A DNA stretch of 9,054 nucleotides, taken from Bacteroidales bacterium (GTDB lineage: Bacteria; Bacteroidota; Bacteroidia; Bacteroidales; UBA4181). Numbering within the stretch: the stretch's first letter is position 1; the number at the start of each line of letters is the position of its first letter. Location: positions 1 to 9,054 of the forward strand of contig JAITTD010000174.1 in assembly GCA_031287245.1 (NCBI GenBank), in the 5' to 3' direction. The notes beneath the pieces were generated by a model. It had not been told where the DNA came from and did not search any database. It worked only from the letters and a program-made list of their open reading frames with translations. Both the position numbers and the translations under genes were made by a program. Shown here one piece after another: positions 1 to 5,232 of the stretch.

Positions 1-2
1 TT

Positions 3-134
3 GACGCCAAAGGCTATCTCATCCCATACAGCGCCGGTGAACGGAAAGTGATAAAAATCGGAGCGGAGTTCAGCCGCACCCAAAGAACATTGAGCCGATG
101 GCTGGTGGGTGAGAATGAAAGTTATAATTTGTAA
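3..134 (+). CDS. 3' end of an unidentified gene (5' truncated by the window edge)
   Basis: An open frame enters from the left edge and stops with TAA at 132-134, giving the last 43 residues of a protein (ending ...TLSRWLVGENESYNL). I do not recognise the family. The tail is mixed polar/hydrophobic with no membrane segment and alternates in a way that suits beta strands. The stop is only 5 bases before the ATG of the GH28 gene, on the same strand, so the two are probably co-transcribed and this may be another polysaccharide-degradation gene; that is inference from position only. The final codons run into an AT-rich stretch (TATAATTTGTAATTAC) resembling the AATTACGAATTA material at other gene ends here, so the last few residues may not be conserved. 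Confidence 0.6.
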   Translation, partial: DAKGYLIPYSAGERKVIKIGAEFSRTQRTLSRWLVGENESYNL

Positions 135-139
135 TTACA

Positions 140-1510
140 ATGAAAAAAGTATTCGTATTCGCAAGCATGATGCTTGCCGGCTGTGCGGAAGGCACCGGCA
201 TCAAAGGCGACGGCAAGACGTTAAACACGATTGCGCTGCAAAAGGCTATCGATGAATGTTCCCTGAAAGGCGGAGGGATGATTTCCCTTCCGTCCGGGGA
301 ATATCTCACCGGTACGATTCATCTGAAACCGAATGTCTGTCTGAATCTGGAGAAGGGAGCCATTCTGTCAGGCTCCACGGATGTAGCCGATTATCCTCCT
401 CATGGGGAAGTGGGCTGGAGAGCCCTGATTTATGCAGAAAAGGCAGACAATATTGAAATCACCGGCGAGGGAATCATTACCGGAAACGGTTTCGCTTTTC
501 CCCAAATCCTCAACGGAGGCGTCAGACCGATGTTGATTGCGCTTTTCGATTGCAGGAACGTGCGGGTAAACAGTGTCACAATGAAAGATGCCGGGGGCGG
601 GACTTTCAACTTTGTTCACTGCGACAGCGTGGATATACGCAAGGTATCGGTAGTGGCACATGCCAACTGGAACAACGACGGCTTCGATATCGAAAGCCGC
701 AATGTAACCATATCCGACTGCACGATAGATGCGGACGATGATGCTATATGCCTGAAAAGTGGAGACCCCGATTTTGTGGTGGAAAACATTCGGGTCGAGA
801 ATTGCCGGCTGTCGTCGAACTGCAACTTCATCAAGCTCGGTACCCAAAGTTTCGGAGGATTTCGTAATGTCCGCATATCGAACTGCACACTTGGCAAGTG
901 CAGCCGGTCGCCCTTCTGGAAATGGCATGAAATGCTTCCCGGGGTAACCGACACCATCACGGGAATTGCAGGCATTGCTCTGGAAGTGGTTGACGGCGGT
1001 TTCATCGAGGACGTTATTATTTCCGACATCAGGATGCAAGATGTGCAGACGCCTGTTTTCATTCGCTTGGGGAAAAGACATGTTTCCTCCCGCCACAGTG
1101 CATCCCGTTTGAAAGATGTGCTGATTGAAAATATCACGGCTACATCGGCAAGTTTTATTGCAAGTTCGATTACGGGCGTGCCGGGATTAAGAGTGGAAAA
1201 CATTACCCTGCGCAACATTGACCTGAAACTGAAAGGCGGAGGAAAACTTTCGGACATCAATCTGAATGTTCCGGAAAAGGAACGCGACTATCCCGAAAAC
1301 CGCATGTTCGGGATGATGCTTCCCGCTTACGGTTTCTATTTGCGTCATGCGGACTGTATCCTGTTCGATAACGTCAAACTCCAAACTTTTGGCGACAGGG
1401 AAGAACGTCATGCCATCGTTGCGGACGACGTTACGCAACTCCGGATCAACAATTCTTTCCTGGAAACTCCGGCAAGCAACGTACCGGTAGTTTTTTCAAT
1501 TACGAATTAA
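140..1510 (+). CDS. GH28-family (polygalacturonase-like) right-handed beta-helix lipoprotein
   Basis: This 456-residue protein is probably a glycoside hydrolase of the GH28/pectin-lyase-fold superfamily, which cleaves galacturonan-type backbones. The N-terminus MKKVFVFASMMLAGC is a short lipoprotein signal with a perfect lipobox (LAGC, Cys15), so it should be lipid-anchored in the envelope; no acidic surface-export motif follows the Cys. Residues 25-75 match the usual opening of the family (GDGKTLNTIALQKAID, then GGGMISLPSGEYLTGTIHL). Beta-helix coils of the form xxNVxIxNCxL run from about 100 to 360. The catalytic-acid motifs are NNDGFD (178-183, in place of NTDGID) and DDAICLKS (200-207, the DD motif). 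The usual GHG histidine is not present: the matching stretch is SSNCNFIKLGTQS (225-237). An Arg at 309 (FIRLG) might stand for the RIK motif, but the spacing is long. The last residues SITN and the stop lie in an AT-rich repeat. It lies 5 bases downstream of a partial gene and converges with the larA-like gene. The fold is secure; the substrate and activity are not. Confidence 0.85.
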   Translation: MKKVFVFASMMLAGCAEGTGIKGDGKTLNTIALQKAIDECSLKGGGMISLPSGEYLTGTIHLKPNVCLNLEKGAILSGSTDVADYPPHGEVGWRALIYAEKADNIEITGEGIITGNGFAFPQILNGGVRPMLIALFDCRNVRVNSVTMKDAGGGTFNFVHCDSVDIRKVSVVAHANWNNDGFDIESRNVTISDCTIDADDDAICLKSGDPDFVVENIRVENCRLSSNCNFIKLGTQSFGGFRNVRISNCTLGKCSRSPFWKWHEMLPGVTDTITGIAGIALEVVDGGFIEDVIISDIRMQDVQTPVFIRLGKRHVSSRHSASRLKDVLIENITATSASFIASSITGVPGLRVENITLRNIDLKLKGGGKLSDINLNVPEKERDYPENRMFGMMLPAYGFYLRHADCILFDNVKLQTFGDREERHAIVADDVTQLRINNSFLETPASNVPVVFSITN

Positions 1511-1518
1511 AAATTACG
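1499..1518. repeat. AT-rich dispersed element copy at the GH28 stop codon
   Basis: The 20 bases ATTACGAATTAAAAATTACG occur here and, in inverted orientation and without a mismatch, at 4324-4343. This copy supplies the last codons (ITN) and the TAA stop of the GH28 gene. Read as protein, this kind of sequence gives the 'ITNYELK/ITNYELR' peptides often seen as spurious gene tails in this phylum. Confidence 0.7.
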
Positions 1519-1537
1519 GTGTAGCCGTCTATCATGG

Positions 1538-2812
1538 CTATTGCAAAAATCTATCTCTGTGCGCCCACAGTCCCAGCGCGGGATTGGAAATATAGAACAC
1601 TTCCTCGCCGTCGGGCAGGGTATTGAAGCCGTCGGTCAGGTTTTGAGGATTGTATCGCTGCAACATTTCGTCCAAGCGGGCATAATTGAAATGCACGCTT
1701 TCTATTTCTTCGCGGGTGAGATGTCCCGGGCAATAAGTCACCGTAAAGCGTCCTTCGCTGGAACCGTGTATCAGATGGGCTGCCGCGCCGAGATTGTCCT
1801 GCAGTTCCTTGTTGCTGTCCACCGCGGCGAGCGTTTTGGGCGTTCCTGCATAGCCATATTTACGGATAAGGCGGTCTATTTCCCTGTCTTCGCCAAACTC
1901 TTTCAAGCCGGGCGCCAGCACAATCAGTTCCGCGCCATCGGCAAGCGCCATACGGGTGCGGTAAATGCTCTTGTTGCCCAGCCAGGTGCTTTTAAATTCG
2001 GAAGGATCGAGCCATACTACTGCTTTTTTGACGGGTTTTTCGACCATCAGGAAGTTGGCTTCGAGCGAAAGTTCCGATGCCAGCCGGAAACATTCAAAGT
2101 CGTCGCCTGCATACAGTCCGCGTATCTGCAATTTGCCGTCCTCGTCCTTGCTTACCACCGTTTGGATATACACTATCGGCAAATGCTGTGTGAAATGGTT
2201 CGAAGCGTAGTTGAGCACGCTGCGCACCGGCGACTCTGCGCGTCCCATGATGCGTTCCATGCCATACACCGCACCGATGAAGTGGCTTTTGTTGATGCCT
2301 TCCGCACCGCCCGTGCCTACAAAAATATTCTTGTTGTAGTTCGCCATTCCGATGACTTCGTGAGGCACCACCTGCCCGATGGACAGGATGAGGTCGTGAC
2401 CGCCGTGTGCCAGCAGTTTGTTGACCTGCGCAGGCCACGCATAGTTGAGTTTCCCTTCGGATACTTCGCGGATATATTCGGGCGGCACCGTGCCCACGGT
2501 TTCTATATCGTTGCGCCAGTCGTGCACACGGAATAATTTGCGAGGCACTTTGCCGAACATACGCTCTATTTCGCCGTCCGACATCGCTGCATGGGTGCCC
2601 AGAGCGGGCAATACATCGGTCAGCGCGTCGCCATAATGTTCCCAGCACATCTCGGTGATGGTTCCCGCAAAGGAATGAAAGCGTGTGAAATCAGGCGGCA
2701 AAGCCAATACTTTTGACCGTTTGCCGAGTTTTCCGAAGATTTCGCTCAGTGCGTTTTTCAGTTCTTCGTTGCTAAATTGATACTCTTTTGAGCCTTTTGA
2801 ATAAAATAACAT
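1538..2812 (-). CDS. LarA-family protein (nickel-pincer-dependent 2-hydroxy-acid racemase/epimerase homologue, DUF2088)
   Basis: This is a 424-residue cytoplasmic protein without a signal peptide. LarA proteins racemise or epimerise 2-hydroxy acids (lactate in the type enzyme, other acids in homologues) using a nickel-pincer nucleotide tethered to a lysine. The key residues are visible: PPDFTR (39-44, the D-x-TR nucleotide-binding motif), GTH with His74, VVPH with His151, Lys161 in NYNKN, and His177 in NKSH. The spacings His151 to Lys161 (10) and Lys161 to His177 (16) equal those of H174, K184 and H200 in Lactiplantibacillus plantarum LarA, where K184 carries the cofactor, H200 binds Ni, and H108/H174 are the acid-base pair. 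The FSGG stretch typical of lactate racemases is instead GMANYN, so the substrate is probably not lactate. It starts 30 bases after the PFK gene, same strand, so it is probably the second gene of an operon. The LarB/LarC/LarE maturation genes are not in the window. Family confident, substrate unknown. Confidence 0.85.
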   Translation of the reverse strand: MLFYSKGSKEYQFSNEELKNALSEIFGKLGKRSKVLALPPDFTRFHSFAGTITEMCWEHYGDALTDVLPALGTHAAMSDGEIERMFGKVPRKLFRVHDWRNDIETVGTVPPEYIREVSEGKLNYAWPAQVNKLLAHGGHDLILSIGQVVPHEVIGMANYNKNIFVGTGGAEGINKSHFIGAVYGMERIMGRAESPVRSVLNYASNHFTQHLPIVYIQTVVSKDEDGKLQIRGLYAGDDFECFRLASELSLEANFLMVEKPVKKAVVWLDPSEFKSTWLGNKSIYRTRMALADGAELIVLAPGLKEFGEDREIDRLIRKYGYAGTPKTLAAVDSNKELQDNLGAAAHLIHGSSEGRFTVTYCPGHLTREEIESVHFNYARLDEMLQRYNPQNLTDGFNTLPDGEEVFYISNPALGLWAHRDRFLQ

Positions 2813-2842
2813 GTTGAATTATGAATTATTAATGTTTAATTA

Positions 2843-4120
2843 TTAATGGAGTTCGTAATTGGTTAATTTCTTGTCGGCAAATAGGGGTTTGAACTTTGCA
2901 AACCGCTGGATGCCGTTGATCATCGGTACGGACACCCAGTCTTCGCCGATGAGCGGGCGGGCGTATCTCAGAAAATCATCTGTCACATCGATGCGGCTTG
3001 GGGCAATCCACTTTTCAGGAAAGGGGCGTTCCGAGAGCGCTACCGTTTCGAGCGGCGCCTTGTCGTAGCGCACGTTGTAGATGAAACCCGGGTCGCGCAG
3101 GATGGTTGCCATCCAGCCGGCGCCGTTGTTGAGCGCAATGTCCACTGCCTTTTGTCCCACTTTGTAGGCTTCGTCGAGGTCCACCGTGGACGCATAGATG
3201 ATAGCGTGGCGCTGGTCGGTGTCCATCACTTGTCCGCGGGCATAACCGCGTGTTTTCAGTCTTTTTGCGTTCAGATAGTTGACGATTGCCTGTGCTGCCG
3301 ACTGTTGACATGCCCCGTATTCGACATGCCCGAAGGCATCCTGCACAGCGCCGATGTCGCCCACGTCAAAACTTTCGTTCACCACCACCATACAGCGTCC
3401 GTCCTGTTTCAACTGTTCGTTTACGTTGTCAGCCAATTGTTCGAGTGTCAGATGCGATTCCGGCATGTATATCTGCAAAGGCATTTTCCGCTCAGGATCT
3501 GCCAAACGCGCGGCAGCAGTGATAAAACCGGCATTGCGTCCCATCGCTTGAAGCACTATCACAGGATCGGAAGTGCATACTCCCATGCTTTCCTCGTTGG
3601 TCAACTGCACGATATGGCTCCAGTAGCGAGCAGCCGAGGCATAACCCGGGGTGTGGTCGATGAGCGTAAATTCGCTGTCGCCCACATCATTGTCAATGGT
3701 TTTGGGGATGCCCACCGCCGTCAATTCCAAGCCCTGTTCATCTGCCAGCCGGCTCACTTTCCATACGGTATGCTGCGAGTCGTTGCCGCCGATATAGAAA
3801 AAATAACCGATGCGATGTGCACGAAACACGTCCAGCAGACGGGTGAAATCCTGATGCCGGTCGTCTTTCAGTTTGTAACGGCAGGTTCCGACACAGCCAG
3901 CGGCGGGCGTCACCCGAAGCAGCGCGATTTCTTCTTCGCTCTGTGCACTTATATCCAGCAATTCCTCTTTCAACACACCTTCAATGCCATGCCAACCGGC
4001 ATACAACTTGCCAAATTTGTCGGGAAACATACGGCAAGCATCTATCACGCCGCGCAGTGAATTGTTAATCACCGGCGAAGGACCACCCGATTGTGCTACG
4101 ATAACGTTGTTATTCAGCAT
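2843..4120 (-). CDS. PPi-type phosphofructokinase (diphosphate--fructose-6-phosphate 1-phosphotransferase family)
   Basis: This 425-residue protein of the PFK superfamily phosphorylates fructose 6-phosphate (possibly also sedoheptulose 7-phosphate) in central carbon metabolism. Motifs in order: VAQSGGPSPVINN (8-20, the phosphoryl-donor loop), IGGNDS (110-115), PKTIDND (139-145, catalytic Asp), and MGRNAGF (193-199, sugar-phosphate binding). Asp114 sits where ATP-dependent enzymes have the second Gly of GGDGS, and Lys140 is in the PKTIDND motif; both mark the pyrophosphate-using type. The first Asp of GGDD is Asn113, as in the GGNDS subgroup. I chose ATG at 4118-4120 because the protein then starts MLNNNVIVAQSGGP as family members do. 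The longer frame from a TTG at 4147 lies inside the promoter -7 box. The final residues (LTNYELH) fall in AT-rich repeat-like sequence. It is the first gene of a likely operon with the LarA-like gene. Donor specificity is inferred from motifs. Confidence 0.88.
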   Translation of the reverse strand: MLNNNVIVAQSGGPSPVINNSLRGVIDACRMFPDKFGKLYAGWHGIEGVLKEELLDISAQSEEEIALLRVTPAAGCVGTCRYKLKDDRHQDFTRLLDVFRAHRIGYFFYIGGNDSQHTVWKVSRLADEQGLELTAVGIPKTIDNDVGDSEFTLIDHTPGYASAARYWSHIVQLTNEESMGVCTSDPVIVLQAMGRNAGFITAAARLADPERKMPLQIYMPESHLTLEQLADNVNEQLKQDGRCMVVVNESFDVGDIGAVQDAFGHVEYGACQQSAAQAIVNYLNAKRLKTRGYARGQVMDTDQRHAIIYASTVDLDEAYKVGQKAVDIALNNGAGWMATILRDPGFIYNVRYDKAPLETVALSERPFPEKWIAPSRIDVTDDFLRYARPLIGEDWVSVPMINGIQRFAKFKPLFADKKLTNYELH

Positions 4121-4144
4121 GGTTTGTTCTTTATTTTTACCACG

Positions 4145-4175
4145 CAAAGTTAATTCGGCTCAACGACTTTTGCAA
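4145..4175 (-). promoter_or_regulatory. Bacteroidota primary-sigma promoter for pfk-larA-like operon
   Basis: On the minus strand TTG (4175-4173) is followed after 20 bases by TAACTTTG (4152-4145), a perfect TAnnTTTG -7 box with the usual spacing for Bacteroides-type sigma factors. Transcription would begin near 4140, leaving a leader of about 20 bases before the ATG at 4120. It also rules out the upstream TTG start. Confidence 0.65.
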
Positions 4176-4183
4176 GTTTTATT

Positions 4184-4319
4184 GTGATTCGGTTGTGAGA
4201 CAATGGTGAGTCGGTTGTGATTCGGTTGTGAGACATGGTGAGTCGGTTGTGATTCGGTTGTGAGACATTGTGATTCGGTTGTGATTCGGTTGTGATTCGG
4301 TTGTGAGACAATGGTGATA
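4184..4319 (+). repeat. Array A: 11-bp tandem repeat (GTGATTCGGTT / GTGAGACAATG)
   Basis: Twelve consecutive units of 10-11 bases start at 4184, 4195, 4206, 4217, 4228, 4238, 4249, 4260, 4270, 4281, 4292 and 4303, all beginning GTGA; a partial unit GTGATA follows. Three unit types alternate: GTGATTCGGTT, GTGAGTCGGTT and GTGAGACA(A)TG. The period is close to one helical turn. The array begins about 10 bases upstream of the -33 element of the pfk promoter. Open frames across it (SHNRITTESQPNHN-like peptides) are products of the repeat, not genes. Confidence 0.9.
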
Positions 4320-4323
4320 CATT

Positions 4324-4358
4324 CGTAATTTTTAATTCGTAATTCGTAATTAAAAATT
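4324..4358. repeat. AT-rich dispersed element with perfect 11-bp inverted repeat
   Basis: Bases 4324-4343 are the inverted copy of the 20-base element at 1499-1518. Within it AATTTTTAATT (4327-4337) and AATTAAAAATT (4348-4358) form a perfect 11-bp stem around a 10-base loop made of TAATTCG material. It lies between arrays A and B. Confidence 0.75.
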
Positions 4359-4471
4359 GAACATTCATAATTATTTACTATTTTTGTCCTCGTTTTCGTC
4401 AACAATGTTTTTAATATGTCGTTTCGTTTCGCACTTATAGCCACCACCCAATTGACAATGGAAATACAACC

Positions 4472-4576
4472 GTATCACCACGTATCACCATTGTATCACC
4501 ACATATCACCATTGTATCACCACGTATCACCATTGTATCACCATGAATCACCATCGTATCACCACTGTATCACCGT
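4472..4576 (+). repeat. Array B: ATCACC every 10.5 bp, inverted relative of array A
   Basis: ATCACC occurs at 4474, 4484, 4495, 4505, 4516, 4526, 4537, 4547, 4558 and 4569. The intervals are 10, 11, 10, 11, 10, 11, 10, 11 and 11, i.e. one DNA turn each. The dimer unit reads GTATCACCAC then GTATCACCATT. It is related to array A in opposite orientation: GTATCACCATTGT (4482-4494 and 4524-4536) is the exact reverse complement of ACAATGGTGATAC at the end of array A (4308-4320). A frame across it encodes YHHVSPL heptads, which I regard as a by-product. Confidence 0.9.
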
Positions 4577-4611
4577 AACCAACTGGTACACAAGCATCCG
4601 GCATCTCTTCC

Positions 4612-4719
4612 AAAAACACAGTGTGTTTTACATAAAAAGACAGTGTGTTTTAGATCAAAACACAGTGTGTTTTATACAAAAAGACAGTGTGTTTTATACA
4701 CAAACACAGTGTGTTTTTT
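4612..4719 (+). repeat. Array C: five 22-bp units, each a short hairpin (AAACAC-AGT-GTGTTT)
   Basis: CAGTGTGTTTT recurs at 4619, 4641, 4663, 4685 and 4707, exactly 22 bases apart. Units 1, 3 and 5 read AAACACAGTGTGTTTT and form a near-perfect palindrome around AGT; units 2 and 4 carry AAAGACAGTGTGTTTT, breaking one base pair. The unit is therefore an alternating 44-bp dimer. The 4-6 bases between hairpins are variable and A/T-rich. The array ends 67 bases before the ATG of the HU-family gene and could be its operator or leader. I see no strong -33/-7 pair between array and gene (a weak TTG-N20-TAGTTC lies at 4724-4752). Confidence 0.9.
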
Positions 4720-4786
4720 CATCTTGCGTAAATTACTTAAAATCAATAGTTCAAATTTTTAAATTTCAACCTAAATTAAATGTATT

Positions 4787-5164
4787 ATGAAGTACAAAAC
4801 CATTCCTAAAGGCAATCCTGCTGACAGAGAGGAAAAGCCCAAGTATTATGCCGCACCGGTATATACGGGCGAAATCAATTTGAAACGGATATCCGCCGAA
4901 TTAGCCGCTTTGTCGTCCCTCAGTTCGGGCGACGTGAACAACGTGCTAACCAATTTCGTGGAAGCGCTGCCCAAGTATCTCAAAGACGGCTACAAACTGC
5001 GCTTGGGCGATTTTGGCATCTTCAAGGTGTCGTTCAGCAGTGAGGGACAAGCCGATCCGAAAAAAGTGCTGCCCGCACACATCAAGAACCGCAAGGTGCT
5101 CTACACTGCCGGCAAGGACATCAAAAACTCGATGAACGATATGCATTTCGAAATTGACAATTGA
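4787..5164 (+). CDS. HU family DNA-binding protein (Bacteroidota HU-HIG type)
   Basis: This 125-residue protein belongs to the HU/IHF superfamily in the variant form common in Bacteroidota, with a longer N-terminus than classical 90-residue HU. These proteins bind and bend DNA as dimers. Visible hallmarks are the opening MKYKTIPKGNPADREEKPKY, then YYAAPVYTGEINLKRISAELA, the helical segment SSGDVNNVLTNFVEALPKYL (about 47-66), the strand motif GYKLRLGDFGIFKVSFSSEG (about 68-87; LGDFG is the conserved HU turn), and a basic C-terminal part with VLYTAGKDIKNSMNDMHFE. ATG 4787 gives the standard family start. It lies just downstream of 22-bp array C, a plausible binding region, though that is untested. 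The C-terminal EIDN and stop fall in AT-rich sequence (AATTGACAATTGACAATG). A hairpin follows the stop. It is separated from uvrB by 68 bases on the same strand. Confidence 0.9.
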   Translation: MKYKTIPKGNPADREEKPKYYAAPVYTGEINLKRISAELAALSSLSSGDVNNVLTNFVEALPKYLKDGYKLRLGDFGIFKVSFSSEGQADPKKVLPAHIKNRKVLYTAGKDIKNSMNDMHFEIDN

Positions 5165-5175
5165 CAATGAACGGT

Positions 5176-5214
5176 AAGGGCGAACCTGCTTGTTCGCCCT
5201 GCTTGTTCGCCCTT
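5176..5214 (+). repeat. REP-like hairpin with duplicated 3' arm between HU gene and uvrB
   Basis: AAGGGCGAAC (5176-5185) can pair with GTTCGCCC (5192-5199; 8 bp, 6-base loop) or with a second copy GTTCGCCCTT (5205-5214; 10 bp, 19-base loop). The 3' arm is duplicated together with its TGCTT spacer. It may attenuate or end transcription of the HU gene, but only three T follow, so it is a weak intrinsic terminator. It also lies upstream of the uvrB start, where alternative pairing could matter. Confidence 0.7.
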
Positions 5215-5232
5215 TATCTAAAAACAGGTATA

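Noticed and set aside
1511..1537. Bidirectional terminator between GH28 and the LarA-like gene
   Set aside because: Only short stems are possible (ACGG/CCGT at 1516-1528, TAGCC/GGCTA at 1522-1540) with no T-tract, so it is not listed as a feature.
1541..2536. 331-codon open frame on the + strand opposite the LarA-like gene
   Set aside because: It is an antisense shadow: the minus-strand product has family motifs with exact spacing, while the + product has no recognisable domain.
3152..4060. 302-codon + strand frame opposite the PFK gene
   Set aside because: Antisense shadow of a gene with all PFK motifs; the product is His/Cys-rich and featureless.
4150..4447. Minus-strand frames with SHNRITTESQPNHN peptides
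   Set aside because: Translation of array A and the AT-rich element; the residues simply repeat with the DNA and overlap the pfk promoter.
4184..4580. CRISPR array
   Set aside because: Units are 10-11 bases with no unique spacers of 25-40 bases and no cas genes; the structure is a plain tandem repeat.
4612..4719. Chromosomal replication origin
   Set aside because: Only one exact TTATnCACA match, no dnaA or other origin-associated gene and no clear melting region; the 22-bp array alone is not enough.
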